NCBI RefSeq assembly: GCF_002223055.1
Contig: NZ_NKFL01000006.1
Coordinates: 2,790,001 to 2,854,000 of the forward strand
Length of the DNA: 64,000 nt
Source of the DNA: Burkholderia sp. HI2500
GTDB lineage: Bacteria; Pseudomonadota; Gammaproteobacteria; Burkholderiales; Burkholderiaceae
Direction: 5' to 3'
A program made the position numbers and the translations under genes. The notes under the pieces were generated by a model, which saw only the letters and a list, made by a program, of their open reading frames with translations, did no database searches and had not been told where the DNA came from. Shown here one piece after another: positions 43,975-52,529 of this stretch (position 1 is the first letter of the stretch; every line of letters begins with the position of its first letter).

Positions 43975-45051
43975 TCAGAAGTCGGCGTACAGGCGGCCGG
44001 GATTGAAAATCGCATGCGGGTCGAGCTGTGCCTTGAGCTGCCGGTGCACGCGCAGCAGCGCGGGCGGCAGCGGCTGGAACGGCTCGCGCGTCGTGCCCGG
44101 TGTGAAGCAGGTCGCGTGGCCGCCCCACTGCGCGGCGAACCGCTGCACGTCGGCAGGTGCCGCATCGCTCTTCAGCCAGCGCTGCGCGCCGCCCCAGTCG
44201 ACGAGCTGCGCGCCGGGCAAGGCGTCGCGTGGTGCGGAGGCCGGCACCGACACGCGCCACAGCGGGCGCGGATCGTTGAAGAACGGCAGCGCCAGGTCGC
44301 GCAGCCGAGCCCAGAACGCATCGTCGCGATCATCCATGCGTTCGCCGCCGATCGTGTCGCGCGCGGCTTTCACCGAGCCCTCGCCGCCTTCGATCCGCAC
44401 GCGCAGCACGCCGTCCGCGTGGCATGCGCCGGCGAGCGGCAGCCCCGCGCGACGCCAGGCGGCGACGCGCTGCACGGCTTCGTCCACGCCAAGCTGTAAC
44501 GCGAGATCGCCCGTCGCGCGCGGCTTCGGCAGCACCTTCAACGACACCTCGGTCACGACGCCGAGACAGCCGAAGCTGCCCGCGAGCAGCCGCGATACGT
44601 CGTAGCCCGCGACGTTCTTCATCACCTCGCCGCCGAAGCGCAGGTGCTTCGCGTGGCCGGTGATCACGCGGCAGCCGAGCACGAAGTCGCGCACCGCGCC
44701 GGCCCACGGGCGGCGCGGGCCCGACAGCGCCGCCGCGAACATGCCGCCGACCGTTGCCGAGCCGCCGAACGTCGGCGGCTCGCACGGCAGCATCTGGCCG
44801 GCCGCGTCGAGCATTGCTTCGAGCTCGGCGAGCGGCGTACCCGCGCGCGCGGTGACGACGAGTTCGGTCGGGTCGTACGAGACGACGCCGCGATGCGTGC
44901 GCACGTCGAGCGTGCGGCCTTCGACGGGGCGGCCGAGGAACACCTTCGTGCCGGCGCCGCGGATGTGCAGCGGCTGGCGATCGTGGATCGCCGCGTCGAC
45001 CTGCGCGACGAGCGCCGCGCTATCGTCGATCGATTCGATTTCGCGTCGCAT
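43975..45051 (-). CDS. glcE: Glycolate oxidase FAD-binding subunit GlcE
   Basis: 358 residues (E. coli 350). An FAD-binding PCMH-type domain (LHIRGAGTKVFLG, LPCEPPTFGGSATVGGMFAAALSG, MKNVAGYDVSRLLAGSFGCLGVVTEV) is followed by a C-terminal FAD-linked oxidase cap. It is a subunit of GlcDEF. Its ATG shares one base with the glcD stop (TGATG), so the two are translationally coupled. Confidence 0.95.
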   Translation of the reverse strand: MRREIESIDDSAALVAQVDAAIHDRQPLHIRGAGTKVFLGRPVEGRTLDVRTHRGVVSYDPTELVVTARAGTPLAELEAMLDAAGQMLPCEPPTFGGSATVGGMFAAALSGPRRPWAGAVRDFVLGCRVITGHAKHLRFGGEVMKNVAGYDVSRLLAGSFGCLGVVTEVSLKVLPKPRATGDLALQLGVDEAVQRVAAWRRAGLPLAGACHADGVLRVRIEGGEGSVKAARDTIGGERMDDRDDAFWARLRDLALPFFNDPRPLWRVSVPASAPRDALPGAQLVDWGGAQRWLKSDAAPADVQRFAAQWGGHATCFTPGTTREPFQPLPPALLRVHRQLKAQLDPHAIFNPGRLYADF

Positions 45052-46550
45052 CAGAAGCGCTCCAGTTCGGGAAACGGCAGCTTGCCGTGATGGACGTGCA
45101 TCGCGCCGAATTCGGCGCAGCGGTGCAGCGTCGGAATGTTCTTGCCGGGATTGAGCAGGCCTTGCGGATCGAACGCGGCTTTCACTGCGTGGAAGAACGT
45201 GATCTCGTCGGCGTTGAACTGCACGCACATCTGGTTGATCTTCTCGCGGCCGACGCCGTGTTCGCCCGTGATGCTGCCGCCCGCCGCGACGCACAGCTCG
45301 AGGATCTTGCCACCGAGCGCTTCCGCGCGGTCGAGTTCGCCGGGCCGGTTCGCGTCGAACAGGATCAGCGGGTGCATGTTGCCGTCGCCCGCGTGGAATA
45401 CGTTCGCGACCGGCAGCCCGTATTCGGCGGACAGCGCGGCGATGCCTTCGAGCACACGCGGCAGTTCGCGGCGCGGGATCGTGCCGTCCATGCAGTAGTA
45501 GTCCGGCGACATGCGGCCGACCGCCGGGAATGCGTTCTTGCGGCCGGCCCAGAAGCGCTGGCGCTCGGCTTCGTCGCGTGCGACGCGGATCTCGGTCGCG
45601 CCCGCGTCGCGCAGCAGCGTGGCGACGCGTTCGGCGTCTTCGTCGACGTCGGTCGGCGAGCCGTCGAGCTCGCACAGCAGGATGGCCTGTGCGTCGACCG
45701 GGTAGCCCGCGTGGATGAAATCCTCGGCCGCGCGGATCGCGAGGTTGTCCATCATCTCGAGGCCGCCGGGGATCACCCCCGCGCCGATGATTCGCGCGAC
45801 TGCCGCGCCGGCTTCGGCGACGTCGTCGAAACTCGCCATCAGCACCTTCACGCTCGGCGGCTTCGGCAGCAGCTTCACGGTGACTTCCGTGACGATGCCG
45901 AGCATCCCTTCCGAGCCGGTGAACAACGCGAGCAGGTCAAAGCCGGGCGCGTCGAGCGCGTCGGCGCCGAGCGTGAGCGTATCGCCGTCGATCGTCAGGA
46001 TCTCGACCTTCAGGATGTTGTGCACCGTGAGGCCGTATTTCAGGCAGTGCACGCCGCCCGCGTTCTCGGCGACGTTGCCGCCGATCGAGCAGGCGATCTG
46101 CGAGGACGGATCGGGTGCGTAGTAGAGACCGTGTGGTGCGGCCGCCTGCGAGATCGCGAGGTTACGCACGCCGGGTTGCACGCGCGCGATGCCGGCATCG
46201 GGGTCGATGTCGAGAATCCTGTTGAACTTCGCCATCACGAGCAGCAGGCCTTTCTCGAGCGGCATCGCGCCGCCCGACAGCCCGGTGCCCGCGCCGCGCG
46301 CGACCACCGGCACGCCGAGCGCGGCCGCGACGCGCAGCACCGCGCGCACCTGCTCGACCGTGTCGGGCAGCACGACCGCGAGCGGCACCGTGCGGTATGC
46401 GGCGAGGCCGTCGCATTCGAACGGCTTGAGCGCCTCGCGTTCGTGCAGCACGTCGAGGTCGGGCGCCGCCGCGTGCAGCGCGGCGACGAGTGTGTCGCGG
46501 CCGACGGTCGCGAGTGGGCCGTCGATCCGTTCGTCGTAGATGAAACTCAT
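45051..46550 (-). CDS. glcD: Glycolate oxidase FAD subunit GlcD
   Basis: 499 residues, matching E. coli GlcD. It oxidises glycolate to glyoxylate. FAD-binding elements include VARGAGTGLSGGAMP, GGNVAENAGGVHCLKYG and GSEGMLGIVTEVTVKLLPKP. The C-terminal oxidase domain ends in the HGVGREK motif (GGSITGEHGVGREKINQM). The start at 46550 (MSFIYDERIDG) is chosen; GGAGAC lies 10-15 bp upstream, and the ATG at 46574 is a longer alternative. It is the first gene of the operon, divergent from glcC. Confidence 0.96.
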   Translation of the reverse strand: MSFIYDERIDGPLATVGRDTLVAALHAAAPDLDVLHEREALKPFECDGLAAYRTVPLAVVLPDTVEQVRAVLRVAAALGVPVVARGAGTGLSGGAMPLEKGLLLVMAKFNRILDIDPDAGIARVQPGVRNLAISQAAAPHGLYYAPDPSSQIACSIGGNVAENAGGVHCLKYGLTVHNILKVEILTIDGDTLTLGADALDAPGFDLLALFTGSEGMLGIVTEVTVKLLPKPPSVKVLMASFDDVAEAGAAVARIIGAGVIPGGLEMMDNLAIRAAEDFIHAGYPVDAQAILLCELDGSPTDVDEDAERVATLLRDAGATEIRVARDEAERQRFWAGRKNAFPAVGRMSPDYYCMDGTIPRRELPRVLEGIAALSAEYGLPVANVFHAGDGNMHPLILFDANRPGELDRAEALGGKILELCVAAGGSITGEHGVGREKINQMCVQFNADEITFFHAVKAAFDPQGLLNPGKNIPTLHRCAEFGAMHVHHGKLPFPELERF

Positions 46551-46655
46551 CGGGGGTGTCTCCGTCTCCTTCATGCGGCGGCCGCGCGATGGGCGGTGCG
46601 CCGGATGGACGGGATTCTTGGCGGGCGGCGCGCGTGTGTCCAGACGTGGCGAATG

Positions 46656-46666
46656 TGGTCATACCA
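46656..46666. promoter_or_regulatory. GlcC operator copy 1
   Basis: TGGTCATACCA is the typical FadR-subfamily GntR operator form (TGGTnnnACCA). It lies 106 bp upstream of glcD and is repeated at 46762. Confidence 0.75.
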
Positions 46667-46761
46667 GTTTTTATGAGGCGGCCGGAAATCTGCTGTATCG
46701 GTCGCCATAAAACTGAATGGCTAAAAGGGTTTGTGGGAAAATCGCCGAAATCCTTCCGGAG

Positions 46762-46772
46762 TGGTCATACCA
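46762..46772. promoter_or_regulatory. GlcC operator copy 2
   Basis: TGGTCATACCA, identical to copy 1 and 106 bp away. It ends 2 bp before the glcC start codon, so binding here should block glcC itself. Confidence 0.75.
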
Positions 46773-46774
46773 GT

Positions 46775-47545
46775 ATGGAAACGCAGGATCGAGTGGGGCC
46801 GGCGCGGAACGTGGCCGACGTCGTTGCCGAGCGCATCGAGCAGCTGATCGTCGACGGCGTGCTGAAGGCCGGGCAGGCGCTACCGTCCGAACGGCGGCTG
46901 ACCGAGAAGCTCGGCGTGTCACGCACGGCCGTGCGTGAAGGGATGAAGCTGCTGCGTGCGCGGGGGATCATCGACACCACGCACGGCAAGGGCTCGTTCG
47001 TGGCGAGCCTGACCCCGCAACGCGAGATCACGCCGATGATGCATCTGCTCGGCTCGCAGCCGCGCACGCTGTACGACCTGTTCGAGGTGCGCGGGATGCT
47101 CGAGACGGAGGCCGCGCGGCTCGCGGCGCTGCGCGGGACGCCGGCCGATTTCATCCTGATCAAGCGTCGCTATGAAGAGATGACCGCGGCCGATGCGCAG
47201 GATCTCGACCCGGCCGCGCGCGCGAAGCTCGATCACGCGTTTCATCTGGCGATCTGTGAGGCTTCGCATAACCCGGTGCTGGTGAATACGCTGCAGTCGT
47301 TGACGGATTTGTTGCTGAGTTCGGTGTTTGCGTCGGTGAACAATCTCTATCACCGCGAGCCGTTGAAAAAGCAGATCGATCGGCAGCATGCGCGGCTCTA
47401 TAACGCGGTGACGGGGCGGTTGCCCGATCAGGCGCGTAAGGCGGCGAGCGAGCATATCCGGCAATGCGTCGAGTATCTGCGCGAGATCGAGCAGGAGGAG
47501 CAGCGGCTGGTACGGTCGACGTTGAGGCTCGAAGGGTGGACGTGA
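46775..47545 (+). CDS. glcC: GntR/FadR-family regulator GlcC
   Basis: 256 residues. The GntR winged helix (about 12-75) has LKAGQALPSERRLTEKLGVSRTAVREGMKLLRARGII. An FCD-type effector domain follows (about 95-230) with D/H/H metal-ligand-like positions (LDHAFHLAICEASHN, RQHARLYNAV). It is divergent from glcDEFGB with two identical operators in the gap. By homology it activates the operon with glycolate. The frame is open to 46556, but METQDR is the family-like start. Confidence 0.92.
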   Translation: METQDRVGPARNVADVVAERIEQLIVDGVLKAGQALPSERRLTEKLGVSRTAVREGMKLLRARGIIDTTHGKGSFVASLTPQREITPMMHLLGSQPRTLYDLFEVRGMLETEAARLAALRGTPADFILIKRRYEEMTAADAQDLDPAARAKLDHAFHLAICEASHNPVLVNTLQSLTDLLLSSVFASVNNLYHREPLKKQIDRQHARLYNAVTGRLPDQARKAASEHIRQCVEYLREIEQEEQRLVRSTLRLEGWT

Positions 47546-47734
47546 TGTCGGGTGTGCGCTGCGGTGTGTCTTGATGCGCATCACGCACAGCGGGTCGTCT
47601 GGAGACGCGTGTCACAGGGCTATGTCAGACTTGTGAGCCATTCTTCGTGTGGCCCCGCTGTCGCGTGAGCAATGCCTGACGGAACCACGTCGGACGAACC
47701 GGTGCGCCACCCTTCCTGAAACGGAGGACATCGC

Positions 47735-48235
47735 ATGTCGAACCGGACCCACGACGACGGGCACGCCGCCCGCCCCGCCAAAGCAGCGGAAGAATTCGCT
47801 GATGCGCAGCGCGACGCGTTGCTCACGTTGCTGAATGAGCTGCTGGAGGCCGAGCGCGCAGGTGCGCGGGTTGCGTCGGAGACCGTGGCGGAAATCGACG
47901 ATCCCGAACTTCATCGGCTTGTGGCGAGTATTCGGCAGGATGAGGCGCACTGGTGCGCGGTGCTGGTCGATGCGATTCGGTCGCTTGATGCGACGCCGAC
48001 GCATGCTACCGGGGCGTTCTATGAAAAGGCGATGGCGATCGATGACCTGGCCGAGCGGCTGGCGTTTTTGAATCGTGGGCAGCGCTGGGTCGTGCGGAAG
48101 TTGCAGGCATTACTGCCGACGCTTGCGCAGCCGGATATGCACCATGGGCTCACGCAGATGCTCGTGGCGCATGAGAAGAATATTGGGTCGGTTGACGCAT
48201 TGCTGCGGCTCAAGGGGTGCGGATCGACGGGTTGA
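47735..48235 (+). CDS. Ferritin-like helical protein of unknown function (DUF6306-like)
   Basis: 166 residues, nearly all helical. Glu and Asp/His are spaced as in a four-helix ferritin-like bundle (LLNELLEAERAGARVASE, SIRQDEAHWCAVLVDAI, MHHGLTQMLVAHEKNI). Possible di-metal ligands are Glu in ELLEAER, the EAH of QDEAHW, and HEKN near the end. GGAGGACATCGC precedes the ATG. It stands alone and no partner is suggested by its neighbours. The family name is from memory. Confidence 0.75.
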   Translation: MSNRTHDDGHAARPAKAAEEFADAQRDALLTLLNELLEAERAGARVASETVAEIDDPELHRLVASIRQDEAHWCAVLVDAIRSLDATPTHATGAFYEKAMAIDDLAERLAFLNRGQRWVVRKLQALLPTLAQPDMHHGLTQMLVAHEKNIGSVDALLRLKGCGSTG

Positions 48236-48323
48236 ATCCGCAACCCTGAACAGCAACTCGAATGTTCTTGAAGCGGTCGCTGGATCCAACCAGAGGATCT
48301 GGCTTGGACTCGCGACCGGAATG

Positions 48324-48728
48324 TCATTCGAAATCGATCCTCAAGGCACTCTCGTCGACGTATTGCAGCTTCAAATCAACCAGGACCGCACTAGACAGTG
48401 CGATCGCCAACGCGATCTTCAATTCTGGCGTGACACCGTTGAGATGAAAGGAAAACTCCCATCCCGGCACCGCATCGATCCAGGACACAAATAGATCATC
48501 GCCGTCGGGCTGCCAAAACTGAACGTTCTTTATTCCACCTATCGCTCCTTCATCGACGATCTTGGCGCGGGATACTGCCATCTGCCGACCCTCATCGGTC
48601 CAATGAGTTATCTGACCGCTATCAGGATTGGCAAGCAGAAATCCGAGAGGTTGGACCAACGTCTCGACAAAACGAAAAGCTTCCGGAAATGGATTTTTCA
48701 GCAATACGACCAAGATAGGTTTTGCCAT
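48324..48728 (-). CDS. Small protein of unknown function
   Basis: 134 residues, unrecognised. It is alternately hydrophobic and acidic, looks alpha/beta, and has no signal peptide (VLLKNPFPEAFRFVETL, NVQFWQPDGDDLFVSWIDAVPGWEFSF). Base composition is less GC-rich than its neighbours, hinting at later acquisition. Its size and acidity resemble immunity or accessory proteins in toxin clusters, but no toxin gene is beside it, so this is only a guess. A second orphan small gene on the same strand precedes it. Confidence 0.6.
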   Translation of the reverse strand: MAKPILVVLLKNPFPEAFRFVETLVQPLGFLLANPDSGQITHWTDEGRQMAVSRAKIVDEGAIGGIKNVQFWQPDGDDLFVSWIDAVPGWEFSFHLNGVTPELKIALAIALSSAVLVDLKLQYVDESALRIDFE

Positions 48729-48863
48729 TGCGCCTGCGAACCCGAGTGTTGGATGTCTGCCGCTATCGTGACAAGACCTCGGTCGATTGTCGACGATTTC
48801 GATGATGGCGTCGAACGACCGTTTGGGGCCGTCCTGCGACCGCGTGCAATGGTCAGGAAGCGG

Positions 48864-49224
48864 TCACAGCTGAAGCCAGTCCGCGCGGCCGATGCCATAG
48901 ACTTCCTCGCATTCGTCGTATATCTCGTCGAGTGAAAGAAATAAATGATCCGACGTCGGAAATGGCGCGTCCAGGGATTCGTACCGCATCAGTAGAAAGA
49001 CGTCGTCGTCGAGTTGTTCGATCGCGACTTTCACGGTCGTGCCGTCGCTTTCGCCTCGATCATCAAGGGATTTTCGTGTCGGCGCCCAAATCAGCATAGG
49101 TGGCTCGTGTCCGTTGTACGTTGTGTCGTCAGGTGTGTCGAACAGGGTTGTTGGCCCGCGCCCCGGGATTGTCGACGATCGAAGCCACCGTGTCGAACAC
49201 TTCGAACCTGCCGAAGGCGGCCAT
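48864..49224 (-). pseudogene. Small unknown gene with an apparent one-base frameshift
   Basis: From ATG 49224 the frame reads MAAFGRFEVFDTVASIVDNPGARAN-like sequence and stops after 31 codons. The +1 frame then continues from TLFDTPDDTTYNG to a stop at 48864 with well-behaved acidic protein sequence (DHLFLSLDEIYDECEEVYGIG). Removing one A near 49144 (GCCAACAACCCTG to GCCAACACCCTG) joins the two into about 119 residues. It may be a true pseudogene, a sequencing error, or a shorter gene starting within the second frame. No family is recognised. Confidence 0.55.
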
Positions 49225-49257
49225 CGTGTATCGTGCTTCGCCGCTCTACGACAGCTC

Positions 49258-49282
49258 AAAAAAAAAGCCCGCCGAAGCGGGC
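49258..49282 (-). terminator. Rho-independent terminator of the beta-galactoside operon
   Basis: On the minus strand GCCCGC-TTCG-GCGGGC is followed by nine T. It lies 48 bp after the last permease gene. Confidence 0.9.
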
Positions 49283-49329
49283 AACCTCACGATGCGGAGG
49301 GGGAGATACGAATAAGCGTGGCCGCGCGT

Positions 49330-50181
49330 TCAGCCTTTGGTCGCACCAAACGTCAGCCCCGCCACAAAATGCTTCTGCATCGCGAAGAACATCGCGACAG
49401 ACGGCAGCGCCGCCAGAATCGACCCGGCTGATACAAGATTCCACGACGTCGTCCACTGCCCCTTCAACGCGGCAACGCCAGCGGTAATCGGCGCGGCCTC
49501 ATCCCCTTGCGTGAGACACAGCGCCCAGAAGTAGTCATTCCACACGAACGTAAAAACGAGAATCGCCAGCGCGGCCAACGCGGGCCGGATCAACGGCAGC
49601 ACGATCCGGTAAAACACCGTCCATTCCCCCGCGCCTTCGATCCTTGCCGCTTCGATCAACTCGAACGGCAACTGCTTGATGAAGTTGCGCAGAAACAGCG
49701 TACAGAACCCGGTCTGGAACGCGACATGAAAAAGAATCAGCGCCTCGACCGTATTAAACACACCGAGCCTGAGCGACAGATCCCGCACCGGAATCATCAA
49801 CACCTGCACCGGCACGAAGTTACCGGCGACGAACGTCCCAAACAGCGCCGTACTCCCGCGAAACTTGTAAGTCGCCAGCGCAAAGCCCGCCATCGCTGCG
49901 AGCGCAATCGACCCGACAACGGAAGGCACCGTAATCTGCACGCTGTTCCAGAAGTAATGCAGCATCGGCGACGTCGTCAGCGCGTCGCGATAGTTCTCGA
50001 TCATCGAGAAGTGCCGTGGCCAGCCCCAGTAGTGGCCTTCGACCAGTTCCTCGGTCGAGCGCACCGACGTGACGAACACGGCGATCATCGGCAGCAGCCA
50101 GATCAGCAGCGCAACCGGCAGCGACAACTTGTACAGCCTGCGCGAGACAGGCTTCCATTGGGCAACGGGAGTCGGAAACAT
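49330..50181 (-). CDS. Sugar ABC transporter permease (MalG-type)
   Basis: 283 residues with six TM segments. The MalG-family EAA loop is FELIEAARIEGAGEWTVFYRIVLPLIRPALA. It is the second permease of a CUT1-type importer. A GTG at 50190 is an alternative start. It is encoded after the MalF-type permease, the binding protein, a GH42 beta-galactosidase and the ATPase, all on one strand. It would import a beta-galactoside or galacto-oligosaccharide. Confidence 0.93.
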   Translation of the reverse strand: MFPTPVAQWKPVSRRLYKLSLPVALLIWLLPMIAVFVTSVRSTEELVEGHYWGWPRHFSMIENYRDALTTSPMLHYFWNSVQITVPSVVGSIALAAMAGFALATYKFRGSTALFGTFVAGNFVPVQVLMIPVRDLSLRLGVFNTVEALILFHVAFQTGFCTLFLRNFIKQLPFELIEAARIEGAGEWTVFYRIVLPLIRPALAALAILVFTFVWNDYFWALCLTQGDEAAPITAGVAALKGQWTTSWNLVSAGSILAALPSVAMFFAMQKHFVAGLTFGATKG

Positions 50182-50198
50182 GATGGCCACCGGTCAGG

Positions 50199-51152
50199 TT
50201 ATTGCTCGTTGCGCAGCAGGCGGCGCAACTGGAACACGATGTAGACGAGCATGATCGCGAACAGCACGACCGCAATCGACGCGGAATAGCCGAGCCGGTA
50301 GTACTTGATCGCCTGGTCGTACATGTAATACGCGAGCACGGTCGAGCTCTCGAACGGGCCGCCGCTCGTCATCACCGAGATCAGGTCGAAGCTGCGCAGC
50401 GCGCCGATCACCGTGACGACGATCGCCATGAAGGTGGTCGGCCGAAGTTGCGGCAGCACGACGTGCCACAGCAGCGCGAAGCCGCGCGCGCCTTCCATCC
50501 GTGCGGCTTCGATCTGTTCCGGGTTGAGCGACGTGAGGCCGGTGAGGTACAGGATCATGCAGTACGCGGTCTGCGGCCACAGCGCGGCGAACACGATGCC
50601 GAACGTCGCGTAGCGCGCGTCGCCGAGCACCGGGATGCCGTGCCCGGCGATCAGCGCGAGCAGCCCGAACGTCGGATCGTAGAACCACGAGAAGATCAGC
50701 CCGACGACCACGCCGGACAGCACGAACGGCGCGAAGAACAGCGACTTCACGAGCCGGATGCCGGCCGCCGCCTGGTTCAGGTACAACGCGAGCGCGAGGC
50801 CGAGCGGCGGCGCGAGCATGAAGAGCGCGAGCCAGATCACGTTGTTGCGCAGCGCGGTGTAGAACGTCGGCGCATGCAGCAGCTCCGCGTAGTTTGCGGG
50901 CCCGACGAAGGTGCGCTCGGTCATCCCGTCCCAGTTGTACAGGCTCAGCCACAGCGTCGACAGGATCGGCCAGATCACATAGACGGCCACCATCGCGCAG
51001 GCCGGCGCGAGAAAGAGCCATGCGGCGCGCTGTTGGCGCCGCACGGCAGGTGACGGGCGACGTGCGGGCAGGGCGGTGGCGGCGGATGCGCCGCGCGGCG
51101 GCGGCGCGGCGCCCGCGCCGGCGGGCGGGGGGGACGTGATCGGACTGGACAC
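50199..51152 (-). CDS. Sugar ABC transporter permease (MalF-type)
   Basis: 317 residues with six TM segments after a Pro/Ala-rich cytoplasmic leader (about 1-45). The EAA loop is PEQIEAARMEGARGFALLWHVVLPQLRPTT. The start is GTG at 51152, because AGGAGG lies exactly 6 bp upstream; the ATG at 51182 has none. It pairs with the MalG-type permease 17 bp downstream. Confidence 0.93.
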   Translation of the reverse strand: MSSPITSPPPAGAGAAPPPRGASAATALPARRPSPAVRRQQRAAWLFLAPACAMVAVYVIWPILSTLWLSLYNWDGMTERTFVGPANYAELLHAPTFYTALRNNVIWLALFMLAPPLGLALALYLNQAAAGIRLVKSLFFAPFVLSGVVVGLIFSWFYDPTFGLLALIAGHGIPVLGDARYATFGIVFAALWPQTAYCMILYLTGLTSLNPEQIEAARMEGARGFALLWHVVLPQLRPTTFMAIVVTVIGALRSFDLISVMTSGGPFESSTVLAYYMYDQAIKYYRLGYSASIAVVLFAIMLVYIVFQLRRLLRNEQ

Positions 51153-51206
51153 GGCAAGCCTCCTGAACGGGCACGGCGGCACGAGGCCGCCGGTTGAGTC
51201 ACACGG

Positions 51207-52466
51207 TCACTTCTTGTAGATGCGCTTGCGGGTCTGTTCGAGTTGCGCGAGCACCGTATCGAGCTGCGCGGGATTCGCGACGAACTGCTGCATCCCCTTC
51301 ATCCCCTCGTCGGCCATTTCCTTCGTCATGTCTCGGTCGTAGAACTGCGCGACGCCGCCCTTCGTATCGGCAAGGATCCGGAAGCCGATACGCGAGATCG
51401 GATCGGCCGGCTCCGGCGACTTGCTGTTGGCCGACAGCGAGCCGAGCCCTTCCGCGAGCTTCGCGCCCATCTCGGGCGTTTCGACGAACGCGAGGAACGT
51501 GTGCGCGTCGGCCTTGTTCTTCGCCTTCGTCGGGATGTGCAGCGATTCGACCGGGCCGTCCTCGGCGGTCGGCACCTTCGGGTCGATGATCGGGAAGCGG
51601 TAGTAGCCCATTTCCTGCTTCACGTTCGGTGGAAAGCCCGCCGCGATGAAGGTGCCCATCAGCATCATCGCGGCCTTGCCCTGGAACAGGAACGGCTGCG
51701 CGCCGTCGAGATCGTAGGACAGCGCGTTGTCGATGAAGTAGCCCGCGTCGATCAGCGATTTCCACGTCGCGTAGACCTTCTTCACGCGCGGGTCGGTGTA
51801 CGGCACGTCGCCGGCCATCAGCTGCTGGTGGAACACGTTGCCGTTCACGCGCAGGTCGAGATAGTCGAACCAGCCGGCGAGCGTCCATGCGTCGCGGCCG
51901 CCGACCGCGATCGGCGTGATGCCGGCCGCTTTCAGCTTCTTGCACGCGTCGAGAAACTGGTCCCACGTCTTCGGCTCGTCGGCGATGCCGACCTTGTGGA
52001 ACAGGTCCTTGCGGTAGAACAGCCCCCACGAGTAGTAGACGGTCGGCGCCGCGTACTGCTTGCCGTTGTACGAGGATGCGTCGCGCGTCGACGCGTACAT
52101 CGTGCCCCAGCCGTTCTTCGTCCAGTCGCCGCTCAGGTCCTCGAACAGCCCGCGCTTCGCGTAGTACGCCATCCGTTCGCCGGCGTGCCAGTTCACGACG
52201 TCCGGTGCGACGGTCGTGAGCCAGGCGGGGAGCTGCACCTTGTATGCTTCCTCGTCGACGAAGGTCGCCTTCACGTCGATGTCGGGATGCGCCTTGCGGA
52301 ACGCGTCGAGCGTCGACTGCCAGACCGCGCGCTGGCTGGCGCCCTTGAACGCGATGTTGATCGTCAGCGTGCCGGCATCGGCGGGCGCCGTCATGCCGAG
52401 CGATGCCAGTGCGACAGCGGCGGCCGTGGCGAGCCGGGCGGCGGTACGAAGGGGGCGATGGGTCAT
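51207..52466 (-). CDS. Extracellular sugar-binding protein of the ABC transporter
   Basis: 419 residues. The signal peptide (about 1-31, cleavage after PADA) is followed by an SBP_bac_1 fold (LTINIAFKGASQRAVWQSTLDAFRKAHPDI, GKAAMMLMGTFIAAGFPP). It captures the sugar in the periplasm for the two permeases downstream. The gene order ATPase, GH42, binding protein, permeases suggests that it binds beta-galactosides. Confidence 0.93.
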   Translation of the reverse strand: MTHRPLRTAARLATAAAVALASLGMTAPADAGTLTINIAFKGASQRAVWQSTLDAFRKAHPDIDVKATFVDEEAYKVQLPAWLTTVAPDVVNWHAGERMAYYAKRGLFEDLSGDWTKNGWGTMYASTRDASSYNGKQYAAPTVYYSWGLFYRKDLFHKVGIADEPKTWDQFLDACKKLKAAGITPIAVGGRDAWTLAGWFDYLDLRVNGNVFHQQLMAGDVPYTDPRVKKVYATWKSLIDAGYFIDNALSYDLDGAQPFLFQGKAAMMLMGTFIAAGFPPNVKQEMGYYRFPIIDPKVPTAEDGPVESLHIPTKAKNKADAHTFLAFVETPEMGAKLAEGLGSLSANSKSPEPADPISRIGFRILADTKGGVAQFYDRDMTKEMADEGMKGMQQFVANPAQLDTVLAQLEQTRKRIYKK

Positions 52467-52529
52467 GCGTGTCTCCAGTCCTGGGTGTCGTTGTGCGTGA
52501 CCGGCGCGTCGTGGCGCCGGTCGCGGTTG

